Source: QHXW01 sp035297145 (lineage in GTDB: Bacteria > Acidobacteriota > Terriglobia > Bryobacterales > Bryobacteraceae). From it: DNA of 64,000 nucleotides. Numbering within the stretch: position 1 is the first letter of the stretch; each line of letters starts with the position of its first letter. The notes under the pieces are model-generated. The model saw nothing but the letters and a program-made list of their open reading frames with translations. It did not search any database and was not told where the DNA came from. Below, in pieces: positions 26,069 to 33,827 of this stretch. The DNA is taken from the NCBI GenBank assembly GCA_035297145.1, contig DATGZN010000040.1:28910-92909 (forward strand), read 5' to 3'. The position numbers were made by a program, and so were the translations under genes.

Positions 26069-26941
26069 TCAAACTTGAATTCTGTGCCAGCGCCGTCCGA
26101 TGGCGTTGCTAATCAGATAAGCGGCGGGCCAGTAGACAACAAACTGCACAACCCGGATTTGCCAACTCTGCCAGATCTCTGGGTGCCGATATGCCGCCAG
26201 GAAGAAGCCAACGCCCGGTTCCTGGATCACAAGCACACTCAGAGCAACTATCGCGGCAATCCATATCGCGGTTCGTAGCAACGGCCTGAGTCTCCCCACG
26301 TCCCTGCCCCGCCGCATGCCCCACAAAGAAGGGATCACAACCAAAATTGCCAGCACGAGCAGCGGAAACACCAACTTATAAAAACCGAGAGCGGAAACCG
26401 GATCGTTCTGATCGGGCGGGCGCACGTATCGCAACCAAGAGGCGAGATAACTTGGCGCTGCAAAGAGTTCTCCCAACAGCAGCGCGAGACAAAACAGAGC
26501 ACCGTTGGTCGGTACAAGTCGCCGTGACACGCCCCCCAGTACTAAACCAGCGGTCCACGACCAGCAAACCAGCGGTAAGCACCTAATGAAGAGAAATACG
26601 ATGGAGTCCCGAAGCTCATACCAAAACTCGCGGTATCTCAGCAGCGCCCAATCCCAGTTGTTCGCGTACAGCCAGGTGTAAGTGGCGCTCTGGGTGGCCG
26701 TAATGCGCGACATGACCGAGAGGAGCATCGCGAGCGGGATAATCAGGGCCGTAAGCACCGCCCACGGCCGCCAGTCCTTCCACAACGCAGCCTGCCGCCG
26801 CACAACCAGACCCAATACACCGCGCAGCGCGAATCCCGCGCTTTCACCAGACTCCGCGAAATCTCCGCGCACCGCGTCTCGTTCGTGCGGCGCCAGCGCT
26901 CGCGACGCAACATCCACCAACCACCAGCAGATCCGATTCAT
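26069..26941 (-). CDS. PadR-associated polytopic membrane protein
   Basis: 290 residues from the ATG at 26941, which overlaps the PadR stop (ATGA). The N-terminus (CWWLVDVASRALAPHERDAVRGDFAE) resembles the permease prefix domain 2 found in front of PadR-linked permeases, but what follows is about six helices (LTALIIPLAMLLSVMS, FLFIRCLPLVCWSWTAGL, LVFPLLVLAILVVIPSLWG, IWIAAIVALSVLVIQ) rather than a MacB/FtsX module. Function unknown. Confidence 0.68.
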   Translation of the reverse strand: MNRICWWLVDVASRALAPHERDAVRGDFAESGESAGFALRGVLGLVVRRQAALWKDWRPWAVLTALIIPLAMLLSVMSRITATQSATYTWLYANNWDWALLRYREFWYELRDSIVFLFIRCLPLVCWSWTAGLVLGGVSRRLVPTNGALFCLALLLGELFAAPSYLASWLRYVRPPDQNDPVSALGFYKLVFPLLVLAILVVIPSLWGMRRGRDVGRLRPLLRTAIWIAAIVALSVLVIQEPGVGFFLAAYRHPEIWQSWQIRVVQFVVYWPAAYLISNAIGRRWHRIQV

Positions 26942-27267
26942 GACCGCACTGCGATTCGGCTCGTTTCCCACGAAACCCCACGGCTCACTCGTACCACCGC
27001 TTTGTAAAACGCGCCCGCCGCCTGGCTGCCCTGCGCCGTCACGCGCACCATTCGCTTAGGACGCCCGCCCCGCTGCGGAGTCGGGTCTCCCATCCAGGTT
27101 TTGACGAAGCCCTTTGCCTCCAGCCGGTCCAGCGTCGTGTACAGCGCCCCGATCGAGCAGGAGCTTTTGGTCGCGCTCTCAATTTCTTGCCGGATCGCCG
27201 CGCCATATGCGTCCTCGCCCAGCCGCGCCGCCGCCGTGAGCAGCAAATATTCGAATTCGCCTAGCAT
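26938..27267 (-). CDS. PadR-family transcriptional regulator (copy 2)
   Basis: 109 residues from the ATG at 27267; a longer frame to 27831 is only read-through of upstream sequence that belongs to bshC. The winged helix reads MLGEFEYLLLTAAARLGEDA, SCSIGALYTTLDRLEAKGFV and GRPKRMVRVTAQG. It heads a three-gene operon with the membrane protein and TlpA-like protein. An inverted repeat over its promoter is the probable operator. Confidence 0.9.
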   Translation of the reverse strand: MLGEFEYLLLTAAARLGEDAYGAAIRQEIESATKSSCSIGALYTTLDRLEAKGFVKTWMGDPTPQRGGRPKRMVRVTAQGSQAAGAFYKAVVRVSRGVSWETSRIAVRS

Positions 27268-27274
27268 GATTACT

Positions 27275-27308
27275 ATTACATTGTGATTGTAATCCCGGCG
27301 CGTGTCAA
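27275..27308 (-). promoter_or_regulatory. Promoter and operator of the second PadR operon
   Basis: On the minus strand, a perfect -35 TTGACA (27303-27308), a 17-base spacer and CACAAT (27280-27285). The inverted repeat ATTACA-N7-TGTAAT (27275-27293) covers the -10 region and ends 7 bases before the padR ATG. Its sequence differs completely from the palindrome of PadR copy 1, so the two regulators should be independent. Confidence 0.6.
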
Positions 27309-27401
27309 GCAGGAATTGCGATAGGGAATGTCGGTAGACATATAGCGCAGGGACACGCGTATTTTGCGGGTACCTGCGGCCGTTCTCGAAGGAACCGTCC
27401 T

Positions 27402-28979
27402 TTACACCACCAGCATCTGATGGTCCGGGCACTCCAGATGAATGCCCTCGTAAAGCTGCCCGATCAGCTCGGGCCCGTGCTTGGCGAGCAAAGGAATGAT
27501 GGAGTAGAACCGCTCTTGCAGGTGTTTGTTTGGATAGATCAGTCCGTTGAGGCACCGGGCGTCGCGCGAAGCCCGCTCGTCGCGCGCCAGCATCTCCCGC
27601 GCGACTTTCCGCTCGATTTTCGAAAGCTGATACGCAATCTTGTTGTAGCTCCGCCGCACCGCGGTGTCGAGCGTTGGATCGAATCGGGCCAGTTCTCCCT
27701 CCAGCCGCTGCACGTTCTGGCCTACCGCGCTGCGTGTTTCCTCCAGTACTCCTGTAAGTCCCGGGGGCACCAGCGCGGCGGCCACCCGCTCGCGCAGAGC
27801 GGCCTCGCCATGGAAAAAGTCGGGTAAGCACAGCCCATAGCGATCCAGCAGCTTGCGGCTCCGCCGGTCGAGCACCGTGAAACCACTCCGATGCATCGCG
27901 ACCGGCATGCGGCCCAGCAACGCCCGATACAGCACGTCGGATTGCGCTAGATACGCCAGTTCCGCCGGACCTCCAATGTACGCAACCGTCGGCAGCATAA
28001 AATCCTGCACCACCGGCCGAAGCAGAGCGTTGGGCGAAATGCGCGTGGCCCGCTCCATCAACTCTTCGGGCGAATAACGGGCGTCTTGCGAAAGGTAATT
28101 GCCATTTTGCTTGCGCAACGCCATCCTGCGCCCATTTTCCAGCAGGAAGAAGAACGACGTCTCATCATCCACGTGAACCTGCGCGTGATATCCGGCCGCA
28201 TTGAGCTGACGGTTCCGCTCCATCACCAACTGCTTCAACTCAGGCGCCTGCTCGAGCGCGTTGCGAATCACCGGCGCGGCCAGTTCCCGAACCGCTGGCG
28301 CCATGGGATCGATCTGTAAAATGTCGTACGCTCCCAGCAGATCGCGCAGTAACGCGCCGAACGCCTGCCCCATGGTGCGACCAGGCAAGTAGGCCATAGC
28401 CACCCGGTCGGCTGTTTCCGCGCCGAAGGGGAACTCTCGCAGAGCCGCGCGTAACTCGTCCACCGGGACGGACCCAAGCCGGATCTCCCCGACCGGCTGG
28501 CTGGCTCCCACGGCGCTGTCGATCTCCAATTTCACTGCCTTGTGTTCCGTATCGAACACCCAGGCATGGTTGACCTCCGCGAAGTCGTGGTCCTCGGTTG
28601 CCAGCCAGAACACCGGCACCGCTGGTATGCCGCGTCCTGTCAATTCCCTTGCCAGGCGCGCTGCCGTGAGAGCTTTGTAAATTGTGTAAGCCGGCCCCGA
28701 AAAAAGCCCGACTTGCTGCCCCGTCACCACCGCCACTGTACCCGGCTGGGCCAGCCGTTCGAGCGAGGCGCTCGGCCCATTTTGCTCATGCAGAACCGAA
28801 ACCAGCGCCGCACGGCGCTCCGCGCTCAAACTGATCTGGCGGGACGCGGCAGCGTAGGATTCAGGATCGTACGGAGCGTAAGAATAAAAGGCCCGGACCC
28901 GTTCCGGGTGATAAACCAGATCCGCAAACAACTTCGTCGTGTGCGGCAACTCCGTGTGGCGGATACAGGTACACTCCAT
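27402..28979 (-). CDS. bshC: Bacillithiol biosynthesis cysteine-adding enzyme BshC
   Basis: 525 residues, full length for BshC. Characteristic segments are the N-terminal FADLVYHPERVRAFYSY, TGQQVGLFSGPAYTIYKALTAARLA, VFWLATEDHDFAEVNHAWV, the C-terminal coiled coil (LARFDPTLDTAVRRSYNKIAYQLSKIERK) and the final QMLVV. BshC is thought to add cysteine to GlcN-malate, the last step of bacillithiol synthesis. bshA and bshB are not in this window. Confidence 0.94.
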   Translation of the reverse strand: MECTCIRHTELPHTTKLFADLVYHPERVRAFYSYAPYDPESYAAASRQISLSAERRAALVSVLHEQNGPSASLERLAQPGTVAVVTGQQVGLFSGPAYTIYKALTAARLARELTGRGIPAVPVFWLATEDHDFAEVNHAWVFDTEHKAVKLEIDSAVGASQPVGEIRLGSVPVDELRAALREFPFGAETADRVAMAYLPGRTMGQAFGALLRDLLGAYDILQIDPMAPAVRELAAPVIRNALEQAPELKQLVMERNRQLNAAGYHAQVHVDDETSFFFLLENGRRMALRKQNGNYLSQDARYSPEELMERATRISPNALLRPVVQDFMLPTVAYIGGPAELAYLAQSDVLYRALLGRMPVAMHRSGFTVLDRRSRKLLDRYGLCLPDFFHGEAALRERVAAALVPPGLTGVLEETRSAVGQNVQRLEGELARFDPTLDTAVRRSYNKIAYQLSKIERKVAREMLARDERASRDARCLNGLIYPNKHLQERFYSIIPLLAKHGPELIGQLYEGIHLECPDHQMLVV

Positions 28980-29068
28980 GCAACGTTCAGGTTACCAGAT
29001 GTTAGACGGAAGCTGGACGATTCCGGTATGTGCGTTTTGAGCGCCAATAACGTGAGGCGCGGAGGCTT

Positions 29069-30391
29069 TTAGCCCGCTGGCAGGAGCCTCGAGATGTCGT
29101 TGTAAATGACAAAGGTAACAACGACCATTAGAAACACGAATCCGACCTTGAACACGGCTTCCTTCACCTGCAGGCTCAGATCGCGCCGCATCAGTGTCTC
29201 CACCAGCAGGAGCATGATCACGCCGCCGTCCAGGATCGGAATGGGCATGAGGTTGAAAATCGCCAGGTTCAGGCTGACGGCTGACATCAGCCAAAAAAAC
29301 GCCGACGGACCTTCCCTTGCCGCCTCGCCGGACAGCTTGGCAATGCGAATCGGCCCCATGAGCGACTGCGGCGACATGCGCCGCTCGATGAGACCGCCCA
29401 GGAACTTGAAGATCAGCGTCGCGCCCTTTAGGTTCTCCTGCACGGATTCCCGGAGGGCGGCGGGGAATGAAAGCCGCGTAGTGATCACATTTTGATGCTG
29501 CTCACACACAACCCCGATCATCCACTGCGGCGTGCCGGCCCGATTGCTCATTTCCGGTTGCACCGTGACGAGCATGGATTTGCCGCTCCGTTGCAAACCG
29601 ATCACCACGGGCTTGCCATTGGAATTCTTAACCGCCTCCGGCAGGGTACTGGTGGCATGGATCGGCACACCGTTCACACTCACCAGCATATCTCCCTTTT
29701 GGATACCCGCCTTCTCCGCGGGAGGCCCCCAGATGCTAGCCACCCGTACTTCCGTTTTTGGAGCCCAGCCGGCGAAACCCGCGCCGATACGGTCGTCCAA
29801 AATCGGCGTCACCGTTGTTCTGAATATCTTCCCGCCCCGTTCCACGGTGACAGTGAGCGATCGTCCCGCGTCTGCCACTTCCTTCAGCGTGATGTCTTCC
29901 CAAGTCGGGTTTTTGTCGCCATCGATCTCGACTATACGATCGCCCACCTGAATGCCGGCCTTGGCCGCTGGCGAATCGCGCAACACCTGCTCCACCGGCG
30001 CCCGCTCCTCGGAATCCGCCAGCCTCTCGTACTTCACCATGAACAGCCCGGTCAATAGGGCCACCGCCAAAACCACGTTCATGAACGGTCCCGCGAACGC
30101 GATGATCAGGCGCTGCCAGCGCGGTTTTGAAAGGAAGCTGCGTGGATCGTCCGCGTTCTCGTCGCCAATCTGCTCGCCGGTCATCTTCACGTAGCCGCCG
30201 AACAAAATCAGGGAGAACCGGAAATCTGTTTCGCCTCGACGGAATCCGAACAGACGCGGCCCGAAACCAAAACTAAAGGCCTCAACCCGTACATCGAACC
30301 AGAGCGCCGCCCAATAGTGGCCCGCTTCGTGGATAATGATCATCACACCGATGAGGACCAGCAGCCAGAGTATATTTTGAAAAACAAGCAT
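29069..30391 (-). CDS. rseP: RIP metalloprotease RseP
   Basis: 440 residues. The zinc-binding HEAGH is at 21-25 in the first membrane helix; FGPRLFGFRRGETDFRFSLILFGGYVKMTGEQ follows; two tandem PDZ domains lie in the periplasmic loop (VLRDSPAAKAGIQVGDRI and GPPAEKAGIQKGDMLV); and NLMPIPILDGG near the C-terminus supplies the third zinc ligand region. It performs site-2 regulated proteolysis of anti-sigma factors or remnant signal peptides. It lies 4 bases after dxr, a classical gene order. Confidence 0.95.
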   Translation of the reverse strand: MLVFQNILWLLVLIGVMIIIHEAGHYWAALWFDVRVEAFSFGFGPRLFGFRRGETDFRFSLILFGGYVKMTGEQIGDENADDPRSFLSKPRWQRLIIAFAGPFMNVVLAVALLTGLFMVKYERLADSEERAPVEQVLRDSPAAKAGIQVGDRIVEIDGDKNPTWEDITLKEVADAGRSLTVTVERGGKIFRTTVTPILDDRIGAGFAGWAPKTEVRVASIWGPPAEKAGIQKGDMLVSVNGVPIHATSTLPEAVKNSNGKPVVIGLQRSGKSMLVTVQPEMSNRAGTPQWMIGVVCEQHQNVITTRLSFPAALRESVQENLKGATLIFKFLGGLIERRMSPQSLMGPIRIAKLSGEAAREGPSAFFWLMSAVSLNLAIFNLMPIPILDGGVIMLLLVETLMRRDLSLQVKEAVFKVGFVFLMVVVTFVIYNDISRLLPAG

Positions 30392-30395
30392 ACGT

Positions 30396-31607
30396 TTAAG
30401 CCTTCGCTGTCACCCTGCTGCCTGCGTTCACAGCGGCTTCTTTCGCAACCAGTTCGCGAGCCAGAGAGCGCGACTCCCTGTCCACTTCGAGAATATCATT
30501 GATCGTCGCTGACTGCCCTTTCGCCATTTTCGACACAGTTTGTTCCACTATTCGATAGATGGTTGGAAAGCTGATTTGTCTCGCAAGAAAAGCTTCCACC
30601 GCTACTTCATCGGCCGCATTCAGCGTGCAAGTGGCTGATCCGCCAGCCGCTTGGCACTCATACGCCAACTTCAGCAGTGGGAACTTCGCCAAATCCGGCG
30701 GCCCGAATTCCCATCGCCGCGCCTCTGACCAGTCAATCTTAGGCACCGGCGCCTGCGTTCGCTCCGGGTAAGTCAGCGCGTATTGGATGGGCATGCGCAT
30801 ATCCGTCGCGGAAATTTGGGCAATCACGCTGCCATCGCTGTATTCGATCATTGCGTGTACCGAAGATTGCGGATGAATCACCACGTCCACCTGCGCAGGA
30901 GTGAAGCTGAACAGCCAGCAGGCCTCGATCACTTCAAAGCCCTTGTTCATCAGCGTGGCGGAATCGATGGTGATGCGGTTCCCCATTTTCCAGGTTGGAT
31001 GCTTGAGCGCGTCTTCCGGAGTCACCCAGGCCAGTTGGTCAATCGGTGTCATGCGAAACGGCCCGCCCGATGCGGTCAGGATCAGCCGCGTGACCTCAGC
31101 CCGGTTGCCTCCCCGCAAGCATTGATGTGCGCCGTTATGCTCGCTGTCGATAGGGATCAGCTCCGCGCCGCTCACACGCACTGCGTCCATCACCAGCCGG
31201 CCACCCGAGACCAGCACTTCTTTGTTCGCCAGCCCCACGCGTTTGCCAGCGCGAACAGCCTCATAAGTCGCTTCCAACCCAGCGACGCCCACGATTGCCG
31301 ATACGACGATTTGCGCTTCTGACGCGGTGGCTATAGCAACGAGGGCTTGCGGCCCGAAAAGCAACTCCGGCCAATCAGATTTCGCCAGGCCCGACTGGGT
31401 CAATCGCTCGCAGAGTTTAGCGCGGTTTTCTTCGTCTGGCACAACCGCGACGCCGGGACGAAACTCGACAATCTGCTCGGCCAGCCGCGTGACGTTTCGG
31501 CCTGCCGCCAGCGCGTACACCTTGTATTGGTGGCTATTTTGCCGGATCACGTCCAGCGTGTTCACGCCGATGGAGCCTGTGGAACCGAGGACGGTCAAGC
31601 GGGGCAT
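30396..31607 (-). CDS. dxr: 1-deoxy-D-xylulose 5-phosphate reductoisomerase
   Basis: 403 residues. The NADPH loop GSTGSIG is at 8-14; LANKEVLVSGG, IPIDSEHNGAHQCL (metal-binding Asp/Glu) and the flexible-loop and helix segments LTASGGPFR, HPTWKMGNRITIDSATLMNKGFEVIEA are all present. It converts DXP to MEP, the committed step of the non-mevalonate isoprenoid pathway, and so feeds the IspA product. Forms an operon with rseP (4-base gap). Confidence 0.97.
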   Translation of the reverse strand: MPRLTVLGSTGSIGVNTLDVIRQNSHQYKVYALAAGRNVTRLAEQIVEFRPGVAVVPDEENRAKLCERLTQSGLAKSDWPELLFGPQALVAIATASEAQIVVSAIVGVAGLEATYEAVRAGKRVGLANKEVLVSGGRLVMDAVRVSGAELIPIDSEHNGAHQCLRGGNRAEVTRLILTASGGPFRMTPIDQLAWVTPEDALKHPTWKMGNRITIDSATLMNKGFEVIEACWLFSFTPAQVDVVIHPQSSVHAMIEYSDGSVIAQISATDMRMPIQYALTYPERTQAPVPKIDWSEARRWEFGPPDLAKFPLLKLAYECQAAGGSATCTLNAADEVAVEAFLARQISFPTIYRIVEQTVSKMAKGQSATINDILEVDRESRSLARELVAKEAAVNAGSRVTAKA

Positions 31608-31868
31608 TCGGATTCAGCGGAGACTTCGACTCATGCTAGCACGGAAGCCGATGACGGTCATGTTGACCTCATGTAAACCATGTTCTGCCGTTTTCTGGAA
31701 TCCGCTTTTTTGAAGACCCAAACCCTTTCGGGCGCCGGGGAGGATTGCTTCAGGGGTCTTTATTTTAGAGGTTAGTCTCGCTTTGGTGGGAGTTGCCTCC
31801 CCGGCTTGATTCCAATATTAGAATAGTCGCTTCAGAAATGCAACCAAAATTTGTATTATCGATTCCTA
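31608..31868. other. Intergenic region upstream of dxr
   Basis: This 261-base stretch codes for no recognisable protein. It holds a short inverted repeat GGTCA-TGT-TGACC (31656-31668), a widely spaced AAGACCC/GGGTCTT pair near 31713-31760 that could end transcripts of the 31869 gene, and a near-palindrome around AATATT (about 31811-31826). None could be assigned a function; the dxr promoter was not identified with confidence. Confidence 0.3.
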
Positions 31869-32768
31869 CTAGCCCTGCCGGACACGCACTTCCACCCCCG
31901 CGATAGACTCTAAGACTTTGATTGTAGAGCAGATATCCTCTTCTCCGTGCCCAGTGGCGATGGCCGCCTGGAACATTTGCCGCGTAAGTCCAGTTAATGG
32001 AAGAGGTACGTTGAGCTCCTTGCCCGAATCCAGCATCAGCCCAATGTCCTTGTCCATCCATTTCACCGAGAACTGGGGACTGAAATCGCGACGGAAGACG
32101 TAAGGTGCTTTAAAATCAATCAATCCGGACTTCGCCGCGCTATTGGTCAGAATCTCCAGCATCAATTGAGGATCCACGCCCCCCTTGGTAGCCAGGACCA
32201 TGCCCTCGTTGAAACCCTGCAAGAGATTGGAAAGAATAAGGTTCTGGCTCAACTTGGCTTGTAAGCCCATGCCCAGCCCACCGCAGTAGTAGATTTTCTT
32301 CCCCATGGCTTCCATCCAGGGGCGGATTTTGTCGAGGATGGCCTGATCGCCACCGACCATGAAGGTCAAAGTGCCAGCATTGGCTCCAGGGGTCGAGCCG
32401 GTACAAGGCACGTCCAGATAGTGCGCGCCTTTGGCGGCAAATGCGGCGCCAATCTTGCGGCTACCACTAGGCGAGATGGTACTGGCGTCGGCGACGATCG
32501 AGCCGGATTTGATGCCTTCCACGACTCCGCCGGGGCCGAGGTTGACCTGTTCGGACATGGCCGTATCGCCGAGGCATAGGAAAATGCACTCGGCGTTCTC
32601 GGCGACCTCTTTTGGCGTGGCGCAGAATTTGCCCTTCTCCGCCGCGGCGAGTTCCTTCGCTTTTTCTCCCCTGTGCGACCACAGCGCCACCTGGTGTCCC
32701 GCGCGCAGAAGATTGCGCGCCATCGGATACCCCATGATTCCGAGGCCTAGAAAGCCTAGCTTTGCCAT
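31869..32768 (-). CDS. NAD(P)-dependent beta-hydroxyacid dehydrogenase (HIBADH/GLYR family)
   Basis: 299 residues. The Rossmann motif GLGIMGYPMARNLLRAG is at 7-23; the substrate-binding DVPCTGSTPGANAGTLTFMVGG and the catalytic-lysine segment GLGMGLQAKLSQNLI (normally G-x-x-x-K-x-x-N) follow. Family members reduce or oxidise 3-hydroxyisobutyrate, tartronate semialdehyde, glyoxylate or succinic semialdehyde. It is divergent from another hydroxyacid dehydrogenase at 32838, which may hint at a shared glyoxylate/glycerate role. Confidence 0.9.
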   Translation of the reverse strand: MAKLGFLGLGIMGYPMARNLLRAGHQVALWSHRGEKAKELAAAEKGKFCATPKEVAENAECIFLCLGDTAMSEQVNLGPGGVVEGIKSGSIVADASTISPSGSRKIGAAFAAKGAHYLDVPCTGSTPGANAGTLTFMVGGDQAILDKIRPWMEAMGKKIYYCGGLGMGLQAKLSQNLILSNLLQGFNEGMVLATKGGVDPQLMLEILTNSAAKSGLIDFKAPYVFRRDFSPQFSVKWMDKDIGLMLDSGKELNVPLPLTGLTRQMFQAAIATGHGEEDICSTIKVLESIAGVEVRVRQG

Positions 32769-32837
32769 TCCACTCTCCTAGTTTGATATGAACCGCAATT
32801 GTACGACGCAGCGAGCATGTGCGACAATTGCCGTCCA

Positions 32838-33827
32838 ATGAAACCTCCCGTTCTGGTGACGAAACGGATCTATCCGGAAGCGATCAAGTATCTGCAACAA
32901 TACGCCGAGGTCGACTACGCCAATTCGGACGACGGCCTTCCCGCGGAAGAGCTGCTCCGGCGCATTCGCGGCAAGCAGGCGGTGGTAAGCCAGCTCACCG
33001 ACAAGTTCACCGCGGCGGTGATTGATCAGCTCGAAGGAGTGCGCGTGATCGCGAACGTAGCCGTCGGATTCGACAATATCGATGTGGCGGCGGCGACACG
33101 GCGCAAGATTCTGGTCACGAATACGCCCGACGTTCTCACCGATACCACAGCCGATTTTGCTTTCGCGCTGATGATGGCCGCGGCGCGACGCGTAGTCGAA
33201 GGGCATCGATTCGTACATTCCGGGAAGTGGACGAAATGGCGGATCGATCTGCTGGTGGGCCAGGATGTGCATCACCACACGCTGGGCATTTTCGGTATGG
33301 GACGCATCGGGCAGGCGGTGGCGCGGCGGGGGCGCGGGTTCGACATGCGGATTCTTTACCACGACGCGATGCGCGCTTCCGAGGCGGTGGAGCGCGAGTT
33401 AAATGCGGAATTCGTGAGCGCGGAGCGGCTGCTGCGTGAATCCGATTTTGTGAGCCTGCACGTGCCGCTGCTGCCTGAGACGCGTCACATGATGGCGTCG
33501 GATCAATTCCGCATTATGAAACCGACGGCGATTCTGGTGAATACATCTCGCGGTCCGGTAGTGGATGAAGCGGCGCTGGCGGCGGCGCTCGAAGAGGGCG
33601 TGATTGCCGGGGCAGGAATAGACGTGTTCGAGAACGAGCCGAGGGTGCATCCTGCGCTGCTGAAGCTGGAGAACGTGGTGCTCGCGCCGCACATTGCCAG
33701 TGCTTCGGTAGACACACGCCGGAAGATGTCGATGATGGCGGCGGAGAACGCTGTAGCCGCACTGGAGGGGAGGCGGCCGGCGAATCTGTTGAATGGGGAG
33801 TTGTGGGCCGCGAATACACGCGAATGA
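32838..33827 (+). CDS. D-2-hydroxyacid dehydrogenase (glycerate/glyoxylate reductase type)
   Basis: 329 residues from the ATG at 32838. NAD-binding GIFGMGRIGQAVARRG is central; the catalytic Arg is in VNTSRGPVVDE, the Glu in DVFENEPRVH and the His in APHIASAS. The order and length match glyoxylate/hydroxypyruvate reductases. It makes an ATGA overlap with the downstream glycosidase, so the two are translationally coupled. An upstream in-frame ATG (32799) lacks similarity and lies in the divergent promoter region. Confidence 0.9.
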   Translation: MKPPVLVTKRIYPEAIKYLQQYAEVDYANSDDGLPAEELLRRIRGKQAVVSQLTDKFTAAVIDQLEGVRVIANVAVGFDNIDVAAATRRKILVTNTPDVLTDTTADFAFALMMAAARRVVEGHRFVHSGKWTKWRIDLLVGQDVHHHTLGIFGMGRIGQAVARRGRGFDMRILYHDAMRASEAVERELNAEFVSAERLLRESDFVSLHVPLLPETRHMMASDQFRIMKPTAILVNTSRGPVVDEAALAAALEEGVIAGAGIDVFENEPRVHPALLKLENVVLAPHIASASVDTRRKMSMMAAENAVAALEGRRPANLLNGELWAANTRE

